A stretch of DNA of 64,000 nt from Micrococcaceae bacterium Sec5.8 (GTDB taxonomy: Bacteria > Actinomycetota > Actinomycetes > Actinomycetales > Micrococcaceae): NCBI GenBank assembly GCA_039636775.1, contig CP143429.1:868001-932000 (forward strand), in the 5' to 3' direction. Below, in pieces: positions 17,873 to 30,854 of this stretch; position 1 is the first letter of the stretch; every line of letters begins with the position of its first letter. Below the pieces are notes generated by a model, which saw only the letters and a program-made list of their open reading frames with translations, ran no database searches and was not told the origin of the DNA. Both the position numbers and the translations under genes were made by a program.

Positions 17873-18310
17873 CTAGGCCAGGGGCTGCGGGGGCGCTTCT
17901 TCAATCCTGCTCGGCTTGCGGGCGGGCCGCGTGCGCACCTTCGCGATGCACGAGGGCATGGCCTGCACCGCGTGGTGCTGCCGGGACCGGTACGCACTCG
18001 GCGGCATCCCGACGATTTCCGTGAAGCGTGAGCTGAACGATCCCAGCGAGGTACAGCCCACTTCCATGCAGGCATCCGTCACGCTGGCACCGGCCCGGAG
18101 CAGCGCCATGGCGCGTTCGATCCGCCGGGTCATGAGGTAGTTGTAGGGCGTCTCACCGTAGGCGGCCTTGAACTGGCGGGAGAAGTGCGCCGGGGACATC
18201 AGGGCACCGGCGGCCATGGAGGGCACATCGAGCGGCCGGGCGTAGTCTCTGTCGATCAGGTCCCGGGCCCGGCGCAGGTGCGCCAGATTGGCCAGCTCCT
18301 GGGGTGTCAT
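17873..18310 (-). CDS. AraC-family transcriptional regulator
   Basis: A 145-residue protein that is essentially one AraC DNA-binding domain. Two helix-turn-helix units are visible: LDVPSMAAGALMSPAHFSRQFK and SVTDACMEVGCTSLGSFSSRFTEIVGMPPSAYR, the latter matching the family signature. There is no large sensor domain, only a basic Pro/Arg-rich C-terminal tail. It precedes and probably controls the VOC gene. Confidence 0.88.
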   Translation of the reverse strand: MTPQELANLAHLRRARDLIDRDYARPLDVPSMAAGALMSPAHFSRQFKAAYGETPYNYLMTRRIERAMALLRAGASVTDACMEVGCTSLGSFSSRFTEIVGMPPSAYRSRQHHAVQAMPSCIAKVRTRPARKPSRIEEAPPQPLA

Positions 18311-18566
18311 GCCGCCAGTCTAGGACCGGCGGCGTTTTTGTACAGCCCTAAATGACCGGCCGCCGGCACCGTGCCGGCCGCAGTGGTAATTCGTTCCGGA
18401 AATCTCCTGTAGGGTTGATCCTGTTGTTGTGTTTATGCAGTTCGTAGTTCAGGCAGTACGCAAGGTTGAAAGACCTTGTTCTTCTGAAGCAGCGGTTTTG
18501 AGCACCCCACACCGGAGGACCCGAAAGTCGGGATTTTTCCTCCACCTTCACGAAGGACAAAAAATA

Positions 18567-18770
18567 ATGGCTACTGGTACCGTCAAATGGTTTAACGCTG
18601 AAAAGGGCTTCGGCTTCATTTCCCCCGATGACTCCTCACAGGACGTCTTCGCACACTACTCCGCGATCGCCTCTTCCGGCTTCCGCTCACTCGAAGAGAA
18701 CCAGAAGGTCTCCTTCGAAACCGAGCAGGGCCCCAAGGGTCCCCAGGCCGTAAACATCCAGGCTCTCTAA
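18567..18770 (+). CDS. Cold-shock protein (CspA family)
   Basis: A 67-residue cold-shock-domain RNA chaperone. RNP1 is KGFGFIS and RNP2 is DVFAHYSAI; the N-terminus [14 protein letters not shown] is canonical. It melts RNA secondary structure in the cytoplasm. AAGGAC lies 6-10 nt upstream of the ATG. A gene-free region of about 250 bp precedes it, consistent with a long structured 5' leader as in other csp genes, and a perfect intrinsic terminator follows. Low size and full motifs make this certain. Confidence 0.97.
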   Translation: MATGTVKWFNAEKGFGFISPDDSSQDVFAHYSAIASSGFRSLEENQKVSFETEQGPKGPQAVNIQAL

Positions 18771-18820
18771 GACTTAGCTTCCAGCTAACTCTTCTGAGTC
18801 CGGAACCTTACAGGTTTCGA

Positions 18821-18856
18821 GCAGGGTCCGTCTTTTGACGGACCCTGCTTTTGTTT
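18821..18856 (+). terminator. Intrinsic terminator after csp gene
   Basis: GCAGGGTCCGTC (18821-18832) and its complement (18837-18848) form a perfect 12-bp stem around a TTTT loop, followed by TTTTGTTT. It ends the cold-shock transcript and can also serve the convergent gene that ends at 18878. Confidence 0.92.
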
Positions 18857-18877
18857 AACCCAGACGTGCTGGCGGAG

Positions 18878-19231
18878 TCAGCGCTCCGCGCCTTTGTAGT
18901 CGAAGTAAACGGTCGCCGGCGGAGGCCCCTGCAGCATCTGGGCCGTCAGCCCGTGCAGGGTGACCAGATTCTCCCGGAACCAGACATCGTAGGGATCGTC
19001 CGACGTCGCGATGGCCCGGAAAGCCTCCGCCAGGTCCTCCGCCTCATGGAACAGGCAGACGAAATCGCCCTGCTGTGTCTGCATGAGGCTGGCGACCTCG
19101 CGGGTGACGCCCATGCGTTTCCTGGAGCGGGCATGTTCTTCTCCACGCGGGCCGGTCATCTCCGCATCGAGCGCCTTCCACTCGTCCAGTTTTCCGGGCA
19201 GGATTGGCGCGAACCAGGTGATGCATTCCAT
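18878..19231 (-). CDS. Small conserved protein, possible dimeric alpha-beta barrel
   Basis: Function unknown. The 117-residue protein starts MECITWFAPILPGKLDEWKALDAEM, a beta strand then a helix, and continues with VASLMQTQQGDFVCLFHEAEDLAEAFRAI, which resembles the strand-helix repeat of antibiotic-biosynthesis-monooxygenase-like ferredoxin folds. I base this only on pattern. A GGAAGGA site precedes the ATG at 19231. No membrane segment or signal is present. It is convergent with the cold-shock gene. Confidence 0.65.
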   Translation of the reverse strand: MECITWFAPILPGKLDEWKALDAEMTGPRGEEHARSRKRMGVTREVASLMQTQQGDFVCLFHEAEDLAEAFRAIATSDDPYDVWFRENLVTLHGLTAQMLQGPPPATVYFDYKGAER

Positions 19232-19616
19232 GACAGATTTCCTTCCACGCAGTAATGAGCACGGTGGTAATTCCATCGGTACAGCTGCATGGTAGTCCTG
19301 CCCGCGGCACCGGGACAGGGCTCCCGGAAACCGCGGCGTGCCTGCTCGGCGTACCGGATTATGCGGGCCGGTTCAGCCGCCGTCCCGCCGCTTCAGGAAC
19401 CCTGTTAAGGCCGGGTTGTTGATCTTCTTCTCTGGACACCCGGGGCGGCGCGGGAGCATCCTGAACGTGTGCGCGCTGGCTACGGGGAGCAGCGGTGGTG
19501 CGGAAAGCGGCAATACGCCGGCGCCGGCTGCCGGAGCTGGCTTGCGGGCCATGCAGGCGGCGGGTCCTGCCTCAGTGCGCGCGGACACAATCGGCGAGGG
19601 AAGCGGGCATCACATC
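19232..19616. other. Gene-free stretch before small membrane protein
   Basis: About 385 bp with no convincing coding frame. An open frame does extend upstream from the membrane-protein start at 19617, but its codons translate to low-complexity Pro/Gly/Arg sequence with no domain start. Any promoter for the two divergent genes must lie here; I cannot place it. Confidence 0.5.
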
Positions 19617-20084
19617 ATGGACGAAGCATCCGATCCGCGGCATCGACTGTCTGCCCGTATCGAGGAGAAGCAATTGGCCGTCCGCACCTATCTGAGCCGG
19701 CAGCGGCCCCGGCGCGTCCGCCTGGCCAACATCAGCATCGTCGGCAGCGCACTGGCCGCAACGCTCACGGCCGGTCCCGCCGTCGGCGGCACGGGATTTA
19801 CCAACGGCGTGGCCGAACTCTTCAACCTGAGCGATGATTCGCTGGTGTGGCGCGTATTGTGCCTGCTGGCAGTGATTCTCTCCGTCGCCGCGGCGCTGTC
19901 CACGAATTTTGCCACGTCCCATTCGCTGGCGGACCGGGTGAGCGCGGCCGAGACCTGCAGCGCACAGCTGGAGGGGCTGCAGGTCGCGTTGACCTTCGGG
20001 CACATCGAGATCGAAGAGGCCGTCAAGCTGTATCAGCAGTACACCACCCAGGTGGCGTTTGTAGAGGCGCTGCCGGCGCGCTGA
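19617..20084 (+). CDS. Small two-helix membrane protein (SLATT-like)
   Basis: A 155-residue protein with two predicted membrane helices, about residues 36-55 (LANISIVGSALAATLTAGPA) and 78-97 (WRVLCLLAVILSVAAALS), flanked by charged helices. The layout, an Arg-rich helix, two helices with a short loop, then a long amphipathic tail (HIEIEEAVKLYQQYTT), resembles SLATT-type effector/sensor membrane proteins, but the match is by architecture only. The ATG at 19617 is chosen because family-like sequence starts there; no good ribosome site is visible. Function unknown. Confidence 0.55.
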   Translation: MDEASDPRHRLSARIEEKQLAVRTYLSRQRPRRVRLANISIVGSALAATLTAGPAVGGTGFTNGVAELFNLSDDSLVWRVLCLLAVILSVAAALSTNFATSHSLADRVSAAETCSAQLEGLQVALTFGHIEIEEAVKLYQQYTTQVAFVEALPAR

Positions 20085-20192
20085 CGGACGGCCGCCGTCT
20101 AAATCTGCAACAATTCTGAAGGCGCGCGGCGGATCGCCGCGCCGCCTTCTCCTCTGACGAAACAGGCTTTGCGGCCGAGGAAGGTGCATCAC

Positions 20193-20945
20193 ATGCCAAT
20201 GTGGGCGCAGGCCATGTTCTGGGGAACCCTGGCAGGCGGAGCCCTGGTTCTGGGTTCCTGGCTGTCCTGGCAATGGACCATTCCGAAGAAGCTGGTCTCC
20301 TCGATCATGGCTTTCGGCGCCGGTGTGCTCATCTCCGCCCTCGCCTTCGAACTGGTGGACGAAGCCGTCAAGGGCGGCGGGCTCTGGCCTACCGCCGCAG
20401 GGTTCCTGGCCGGGGCGGTGGTGTACGTCAGCGCCAACACGCTGTTGGCGCGGGCCGGGGCCAAACACCGGAAACGGTCAGGGGGCAAACAGCCCTCCGA
20501 GAAGGACAGCCCCGGCAGCGGCACGGCGATCGCCGTCGGCGCCCTCCTGGACGGCATCCCCGAATCCGTGGTCCTGGGCCTTGGGCTCGTCACCGCCGGA
20601 ACCGTCAGCCCGGCCATGCTGGCGGCCGTCTTCATTTCCAACGTCCCTGAGGGACTCTCCAGCACCGCAGGCATGAAGAAGGCCGGCCGCAGCGCGACGT
20701 ATGTCTTCGGCGTCTGGACCGGAATTGCCCTGCTTTGCGGTCTGGCTTCACTCCTTGGCTTCACTGCACTGGAAGCCGCCCCCGACGAAGCGGTGGCCTT
20801 CATCACGGCGGTGGCTGCCGGCGCGATCCTGGCCATGCTGGCTGACACGATGATTCCCGAGGCGTTCGAGGAACACCACAACCTCACCGGGCTGGTGGCC
20901 GCCGTCGGCTTCCTGAGCGCCTTCACTATCCACACCCTCGAGTGA
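20193..20945 (+). CDS. ZIP-family metal transporter
   Basis: A 250-residue ZIP permease with about eight membrane helices. Helix IV carries GALLDGIPESVVLGLG (residues 117-131) and helix V carries FISNVPEGLSSTAG (147-160), the binuclear metal-site motifs of ZIP proteins with Asp and Asn in places where other members have His. A charged Lys/Ser-rich loop lies at 88-110. It would move a divalent metal, probably zinc, or another cation into the cytoplasm; selectivity cannot be read. GAGGAAGG precedes the ATG by 8 nt. Confidence 0.85.
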   Translation: MPMWAQAMFWGTLAGGALVLGSWLSWQWTIPKKLVSSIMAFGAGVLISALAFELVDEAVKGGGLWPTAAGFLAGAVVYVSANTLLARAGAKHRKRSGGKQPSEKDSPGSGTAIAVGALLDGIPESVVLGLGLVTAGTVSPAMLAAVFISNVPEGLSSTAGMKKAGRSATYVFGVWTGIALLCGLASLLGFTALEAAPDEAVAFITAVAAGAILAMLADTMIPEAFEEHHNLTGLVAAVGFLSAFTIHTLE

Positions 20946-20998
20946 TAAACGGCGCCACCGGGGCGCGGAACCCGCACCACGATGGCGGGTCCACGACA

Positions 20999-21042
20999 GC
21001 GGGCCCTTCCCGGCGGCTGGAAAGCCGTCCCGGAAGAGCCCG
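20999..21042. terminator. Hairpin between convergent ZIP and SDR genes
   Basis: GCGGGCCCTTCC (20999-21010) pairs with GGAAGAGCCCGC (21031-21042) at 11 of 12 positions, with an inner CGGCT/AGCCG helix. It sits between two convergent genes and probably ends both transcripts. Confidence 0.6.
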
Positions 21043-21099
21043 CGTGGTGTTGGACCGCGTGGTGTCGGATTGCATTGGACACCGGCGCGGGAACGAGAC

Positions 21100-21993
21100 C
21101 TAAGGCGTCGGCATCCCGCCATTGACGTTGAGGGTCTCACCAATCACGTAGCTGGACTCCGCAGAGGCGAGGAACACGTACGCCGGTGCCAATTCAGCCG
21201 GCTGGCCGGCGCGGCCCAGCGGGGTTTCCTTGCCGAACTCCGGCAGATCCTCGGTCAGCTGACCGCCGCTGGGCTGCAGCGGCGTCCAGATGGGGCCGGG
21301 AGCCACCGCATTGACGCGGATGCCCTGCGGTGCGAGCTGCTGGGCCAGGCCCTTGGTGAAGTTGTTGATTGCGCCCTTGGTGGAGGCGTAGTCCACCAGG
21401 GTTTCCGAGGGGCTGTACGCCTGGATGGACGTGGTGTTGATGATGGCCGATCCTGCCGGCAGGTGGGGGATGGCCTCTTTGGTCAACCAGAACATGGCGT
21501 ACACGTTGGTCTTGTAAGTGTGGTCAAACTCGACGTCGGTGATGTCGCCAAGCGCCTTCTGCGCAACCTGCTTGCCGGCGTTGTTGACCAGGATGTCCAG
21601 CCCGCCGAGCTCCCGCACGGCAGTTTCGACGAGGTCCCGGCACACAGCGGAGTCCTTAAGATCGCCCGGCACCTTGACCGCCTTGCGGCCGGCCTTTTCA
21701 ATCAGGGTGGCGATGCGGGCTGCGTCCTCTTCCTCTTCGGGGAGGTAGGACATGACGACGTCGGCCCCTTCGCGGGCGAAGGCGATGGCCGTCGCGGCGC
21801 CGATGCCGGAATCCGCGCCGGTGATGAGCGCCTTGCGGCCTTCCAGCCGGCCGGTGCCGCGGTAGGTGTCTTCGCCGAGGTCCGCCTTGGGCGTCATCTT
21901 GGCGTCGAGGCCGGGCTCGGGCTGGGTCTGCTCGGGCGGTTCGATCTGCTCGTAGGCCGTTACCGGGTTCTTGAACGTGTACTGGTCAGTCAT
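21100..21993 (-). CDS. SDR family oxidoreductase (YghA/glucose-dehydrogenase-like)
   Basis: A 297-residue short-chain dehydrogenase of the subgroup with a ~45-residue N-terminal extension ([28 protein letters not shown]...). The cofactor motif is [13 protein letters not shown], the NNAG motif is [10 protein letters not shown], and the catalytic Tyr-Lys is [13 protein letters not shown] with Ser in INTTSIQAY. Relatives are stress-induced NADP(H) oxidoreductases of broad substrate range. GGAGGAA lies before the ATG at 21993, and a perfect 16-bp palindrome lies 63-78 bp upstream, so it is likely a regulated gene. Confidence 0.9.
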   Translation of the reverse strand: MTDQYTFKNPVTAYEQIEPPEQTQPEPGLDAKMTPKADLGEDTYRGTGRLEGRKALITGADSGIGAATAIAFAREGADVVMSYLPEEEEDAARIATLIEKAGRKAVKVPGDLKDSAVCRDLVETAVRELGGLDILVNNAGKQVAQKALGDITDVEFDHTYKTNVYAMFWLTKEAIPHLPAGSAIINTTSIQAYSPSETLVDYASTKGAINNFTKGLAQQLAPQGIRVNAVAPGPIWTPLQPSGGQLTEDLPEFGKETPLGRAGQPAELAPAYVFLASAESSYVIGETLNVNGGMPTP

Positions 21994-22055
21994 GATGTTC
22001 CTCCGGATGGGTTCGGTATCAGTGTCCGGCGTCCCGTTGCCGGCGCCGCACACAT

Positions 22056-22071
22056 GCTAAGCATGCTTAGC
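22056..22071. promoter_or_regulatory. Perfect 16-bp palindrome upstream of SDR gene
   Basis: GCTAAGCATGCTTAGC is a fully symmetric 16-bp site 63 bp upstream of the SDR start codon, inside otherwise GC-rich sequence. Its symmetry and position suggest an operator for a dimeric repressor (MarR or TetR type). No regulator gene is adjacent. Confidence 0.5.
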
Positions 22072-22487
22072 TTCCACCCTAGTCAGGGGGAGGGTTCCGG
22101 CGCAACGGGACGGACCGGGCGCCTGCATTTACTTATCGCCGGAACGCGAACATCCAATGCGCCGGCCCTGGCCTGGATGAGTTGGGGTCACGCCTCTGAC
22201 TGAAACCGCCTCCGCGCGGGCGGCGATTGACGCCTTCGTCCGGTTCGTTCGCCGGCTACTCAACTGGGCCAGCCGCGGCGCATTGCAGTTAACCCACAGC
22301 TGCTATCTCGAAGCTGCCGTCGCCCGCCACACCGGCCCCTACCTTGAATGGTGCTGCCGTTAGCCAGCCACGAGGACTCAACGTGGCCGTGCACCGCAGC
22401 AGGAATGTCCGAAGCTCATGGTTGCCGGATTCAGCGCGAAGGCGCCTCTGACCATGGCCGGAAGCGCCTTCGCATAGCAAAGACAGG
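22072..22487. other. Stretch without a convincing gene
   Basis: About 416 bp between the SDR palindrome and a small hypothetical frame. On the plus strand 22191-22362 reads TETASARAAIDAFVRFVRR and onward to a stop with fair codon bias but no start codon; it may be a gene remnant. Nothing else is recognisable. Confidence 0.35.
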
Positions 22488-22775
22488 TCAGGGGCCGAGC
22501 AGCGCGCAGACGTCCGTTACCCTGCCTGGACCGGAGAACAGCCGCTTTTCCGTTCCATCTGGATTGAGGGCGTAGTTGACATTGCCCGTGGTGAGAAAGA
22601 GCCCCTCCAGATGCTTGCCGGGGACTTCGGGAACGATGATGAGGTTCCTTCCGGTCGACCTGATCTCCTGACTGCCGCCGGGCAGGTCGATGAGTTTTGA
22701 CTTGCCTGAGAGTTGGCCCGTGACGTCACAACCCGGGCAGGCGGACTTCAGTACCTCCCGCGGGCTCCTTTGCAA
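22488..22775 (-). CDS. Hypothetical protein, possibly truncated
   Basis: A 95-codon frame from a TTG, open back to 22856 without a better start. It contains a CPGC pair (ACPGCDVTGQLSG) and continues with strand-like segments NLIIVPEVPGKHLEGLFLTTG and a clean end VTDVCALLGP. Amino-acid content looks like a real protein, but no start or signal is visible, so it may be a 3' remnant left next to the rRNA operon. I do not recognise the family. Confidence 0.4.
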   Translation of the reverse strand: MQRSPREVLKSACPGCDVTGQLSGKSKLIDLPGGSQEIRSTGRNLIIVPEVPGKHLEGLFLTTGNVNYALNPDGTEKRLFSGPGRVTDVCALLGP

Positions 22776-22984
22776 CTGGTGAAATTCCCGCAGCGAGTCG
22801 GAACGGGTCCCTGGCCGTGAGGCTTCAGGTGCATTTGAGATTTTCCCTGTGCGGCATCAATGTCAAGAGTTGAATCTGGTTGGCGAGGGGAGTGGGGCGC
22901 AATTCTTCTGCGCGCGGAAGCTCTGGGTCCAGGTTGTGGAACAGCTCGAAGCAGTGCGGCGGCGGGTGGCGGGCCGGTAGTGGT

Positions 22985-23160
22985 GATGCACCACACATAG
23001 GCTGTGTGCCGGTATTTTGGCCGGCGGGAGTGTTGGTGGGTGCTGGTTTTTGGTGTGGTGGCGGGGTTTTTGGGGGTGTGGGGCGGTCTGTGGGGGTGGA
23101 TTTGTGGTTGGTCGTGGGGGTGTGTATTGTTGTTCGAGTCGCCGCCGCTGTTGCGGTAAG
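22985..23160 (+). other. G/T-rich stretch upstream of rRNA operon
   Basis: An abruptly strand-biased region: long runs of GGTG, GGGGGTG and TTTT on the plus strand and very little C or A. It lies 370-550 bp before the 16S gene. It may be part of the transcribed leader or a promoter-upstream element. I can see no protein gene in it; antisense frames give only His/Pro/Thr-rich translation. A specific rRNA promoter could not be placed with confidence in 22990-23360. Confidence 0.45.
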
Positions 23161-23354
23161 AAAGCGACCGACCCCCTTCTGAACGGCCTGGAATATGGCG
23201 TGGTTTGTTACGCGTTGTTTTTGGGTGGGGATCGTGCTGGTGGAGTGGGGAATCGCGGAAACGTTGATTTGCGAAGCTTCGCGGTATCGGGTAAGTTTGG
23301 GAAGTTGCTCCGGAGCGATCCATGGCCTGTGGTTGTGGAGGTGCCGGGTGTGTC

Positions 23355-23383
23355 TGTTGTTTGAGAACTCAATAGTGTGCCAA
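23355..23383 (+). promoter_or_regulatory. rRNA leader antitermination/processing element
   Basis: TGTTGTTTGAGAACT at 23355-23369 recurs almost unchanged in the 16S-23S spacer (from 25430), as expected for a boxA-like leader element. The adjoining CAATAGTGTGCCAA (23370-23383) pairs with TTGGCACACTGTTG at 25271-25284, forming the base of the pre-16S stem. Confidence 0.6.
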
Positions 23384-23533
23384 GTTTGTTGATACCAATT
23401 TATTGTATTGAATTGGTTGAATTGACTGGATTGCGCCACCCCGTGGTGTGGTCTGGTTTTTACAGCTGGTTTCAAATTTTGTGCAGCTGGCGCGTCCCGT
23501 TTTCCCGGGGGTGTTGGTTGTGTCTGTTTTACT

Positions 23534-28721
<5,188 letters not shown>

Positions 28722-28787
28722 ACACACCACCCGGGCAAACGATTCAAAAGCGTTTGCACCACCGGGAGGTACAAAGATAACAAGACT

Positions 28788-28811
28788 GCACGCGTCCACT
28801 ATGTGGTTCCC
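28788..28811 (+). other. 3' half of pre-23S processing stem in 23S-5S spacer
   Basis: These 24 bases are complementary to 25437-25460 at 21 of 24 positions. The pairing brackets the 23S gene and is the expected RNase III-type processing helix. It lies in the 203-bp spacer between 23S and 5S, which otherwise has an A/C-rich run and no gene. Confidence 0.75.
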
Positions 28812-28924
28812 AACCAACAAACCCGTTGCTTGCGAACACAACAAAATAACAACACCACAGTTGTAACCAAAAGTTTCCCACCACCACCCCCCCCACGGGG
28901 CCCCTGGTACGGTGCGGAGAAAAA

Positions 28925-29043
28925 GTTACGGCGGTCATAGCGTGGGGGAAACGCCCGGTCCCATTCCGAACCCGGAAGCTAAGACCCACAGCGCCGATGG
29001 TACTGCACCCGGGAGGGTGTGGGAGAGTAGGTCACCGCCGGAA
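28925..29043 (+). rRNA. rrf: 5S ribosomal RNA
   Basis: About 119 nt starting GTTACGGCGGTCATAGCG, with the conserved CCCATTCCGAACCCGGAAG loop and closing GGTCACCGCCGGAAC. The two ends pair (ACGGCGG with CCGCCG) as in all 5S rRNAs. Confidence 0.96.
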
Positions 29044-29058
29044 CACCATTAAACGGTC

Positions 29059-29090
29059 GAGAGCCCCTAACCACCAGGTCAGGGGCTCTC
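29059..29090 (+). terminator. rRNA operon terminator
   Basis: GAGAGCCCCT (29059-29068) pairs with AGGGGCTCTC (29081-29090); an inner ACC/GGT helix tightens the loop. It lies 16 nt after the 5S gene. The following bases are not a U-run, but position and stem strength make it the likely operon terminator. Confidence 0.8.
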
Positions 29091-29130
29091 CCGCATTTAA
29101 CCGGCCCTTCACAAATCGGCCAACGATCGG

Positions 29131-29352
29131 TCAACGGCGCACCCGATAGCGCAGGGGAAGCCCCCGGCTGCCCTGAAGCACCACGTCGGGATCCTCCAAC
29201 AAGTACTGTGCGTGGACCGGCCCGAAGCAGCGCTTGCCGGACCCGGCGACGTGCCGGCCGGCGATTGACGCCCCGACCGGATCCCCGTACTGCCGGACGT
29301 AGTCGTAGGGCGTCTGCGCAACTTTCACCTCGCCGCTCTCGTGCAACGGCAC
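29131..29352 (-). CDS. Small hypothetical protein
   Basis: A 73-codon frame from a GTG at 29352: it begins VPLHESGEVKVAQTPYDYV and ends in a basic LPLRYRVRR. The composition (balanced charged and aromatic residues, good third-position GC) looks like real coding sequence unlike the frames around it, but there is no strong ribosome site and I know no family. It could also be the remnant of a larger gene interrupted by the SDR next to it. Confidence 0.4.
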   Translation of the reverse strand: MPLHESGEVKVAQTPYDYVRQYGDPVGASIAGRHVAGSGKRCFGPVHAQYLLEDPDVVLQGSRGLPLRYRVRR

Positions 29353-29499
29353 GCCGTCGTCGCGTCTGTGGCCGGGTAAGCGTCGAGGTCTCCCGGCGCC
29401 GTACCGGAGCTGCGGGAACGTTGGCCATCGCTGCGTCGTTGGGGTTCGGTAGGCTCGATTCCGACAGCCCGACTTCCGACCCCGCTCGAAGGACTTCCC

Positions 29500-30348
29500 A
29501 TGACCGCACGGACCATCGTCATTACCGGAGCAAGCGACGGCATCGGCGCCTCCGCCGCCCGGACCCTGAGCAAGCAGGGGGAGCGGATCGTCGTCGTCGG
29601 GCGTTCCGCGGAGAAGACGGCGCGGGTCGCCAAGGAGATCGGTGCGGACTTCTTCGTCAGCGACTTCGCAGAACTGGACCAGGTGCGCCAGCTCGCCGCG
29701 CAGCTGAAGGAAAAGTACCCGCGCATCGATGTGCTGGCGAACAACGCCGGCGGCATCATGGGCCGGCGCGAACTTACCGTGGACGGCCACGAAAAGACGT
29801 TCCAGATTAACCATCTGGCGCCGTTTCTCCTCACGACCGAGCTGATGGACGTCCTCACCGCCAGCAACGCCACCGTTATCAATACCTCCAGCGCTGCGAA
29901 CTCGCTGTTCGGCAAGCTGGACATCGACGACCTGGACGCTGCCGCGAGCTACTCCACCAACCGGGCCTATGGGAACGCGAAGCTCGCGAATATTCTCTTC
30001 ACCACGGAGCTGCACAACCGGTACGGCCAGCAGGGCATCTCCACGGCAGCGTTCCATCCGGGCGGCGTGGCCACCAACTTCGCGGCCGACTCCACAAGCC
30101 CCATGCGGTTCGCGTACAAGTCGTTCCTCAAGCGCTTCATGCTGACCCCGGACCAGGGCGCGGACACCCTTGTGTGGCTGGCGACAGCCGTTCCGGGACA
30201 GGACTGGGTTCCGGGCGCCTACTACGCCAAACGGGCGCTGGCGAAGGCCAACAAGCAGGCGTACAGCCCCGAGCTTGCGAGGGAGCTGTGGGACCGCAGC
30301 GCGGCCATGGTGGGCGCCAACCGCGACAAACTTGATTCCCGGGCTTAG
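29500..30348 (+). CDS. SDR family NAD(P)-dependent oxidoreductase
   Basis: A 282-residue short-chain dehydrogenase of the retinol-dehydrogenase-like group. Motifs: VITGASDGIGASAA for cofactor, NNAGG, Ser in INTSSAANS and the catalytic pair in YGNAKLANILFT. GAAGGA lies before the ATG. The long C-terminal half with HPGGVATNFA and the KRFMLTPDQGADTLVWLA helix is typical of this group. Substrate unknown. It is monocistronic between the rRNA operon and a secreted protein. Confidence 0.9.
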   Translation: MTARTIVITGASDGIGASAARTLSKQGERIVVVGRSAEKTARVAKEIGADFFVSDFAELDQVRQLAAQLKEKYPRIDVLANNAGGIMGRRELTVDGHEKTFQINHLAPFLLTTELMDVLTASNATVINTSSAANSLFGKLDIDDLDAAASYSTNRAYGNAKLANILFTTELHNRYGQQGISTAAFHPGGVATNFAADSTSPMRFAYKSFLKRFMLTPDQGADTLVWLATAVPGQDWVPGAYYAKRALAKANKQAYSPELARELWDRSAAMVGANRDKLDSRA

Positions 30349-30470
30349 GACTACCGGACCCCTGTCATAACGCGGGCCCGATCTCCTAAAAAACCCGAAT
30401 TCCGGGGTAGCATTCGGAGAGCCTTGCCGATCCGCGGCATGCGCTTTGCTTCTTGGGGGAATTCCACTAC

Positions 30471-30770
30471 ATGCGCATTAAAAATGCCTTTGTTGCGTCA
30501 CTGGCCGCAACCGCCGTCCTTTTGACCCTGTCGGCTGTACCGGCGAATGCGGCACCGGCACCGCGGTCGTACAAGAACTGCACCGAACTGAACAAGGTAT
30601 ACCCGCACGGTGTCGGGCGGAGCGGCGCACGGGACAAAACCTCCGGTAAGCCCGTGACAACCTTCCGCGTGGACAGCAAGTTGTACAGCTACAACGACGG
30701 CGCCAACCGCCGGGCCGGTGAATACGATTTGGACCGCGACAACGACGGCATCGCCTGCGAAAAGCGCTGA
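30471..30770 (+). CDS. Secreted excalibur calcium-binding domain protein
   Basis: A 99-residue exported protein. Residues 1-27 form a Sec signal (MRIKNAFVASLAATAVLLTLSA then an AxA-like ANAA site). The mature part has the excalibur pattern: a CTELNKVYPHGVGR start and a DLDRDNDGIACEK end, an EF-hand-like DxDxDG calcium loop with two cysteines. Such domains occur in secreted proteins and nucleases of actinobacteria and Bacillus, where they bind Ca2+; the role is unknown. The ATG at 30471 follows GGGGGA by about nine bases. Confidence 0.88.
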   Translation: MRIKNAFVASLAATAVLLTLSAVPANAAPAPRSYKNCTELNKVYPHGVGRSGARDKTSGKPVTTFRVDSKLYSYNDGANRRAGEYDLDRDNDGIACEKR

Positions 30771-30854
30771 CCGGGCCACACTTCGGCACCCCCGGTACCA
30801 GGGCTCTCCCATGACGGGGCGGGCCCGGGACCGGCAGGTGCCGGGCCGTCCGGG

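Noticed and set aside
20121..20146. Strong terminator after the small membrane-protein gene
   Set aside because: The GCGCGGCG stem is only 8 bp before a mismatch and lacks a U-run; left as unproven.
21070..22203. A 377-codon plus-strand frame
   Set aside because: Shadow of the SDR gene, which has all catalytic motifs on the minus strand.
22985..23160. Candidate CRISPR-like or tandem protein repeats in the G/T stretch
   Set aside because: No regularly spaced identical units; the pattern is composition bias only.
22880..23475. Several frames with His/Pro/Thr-rich or Gly/Val-rich translation upstream of 16S
   Set aside because: They are products of the G/T-biased leader DNA, lack domain structure, and lie in the rRNA control region.
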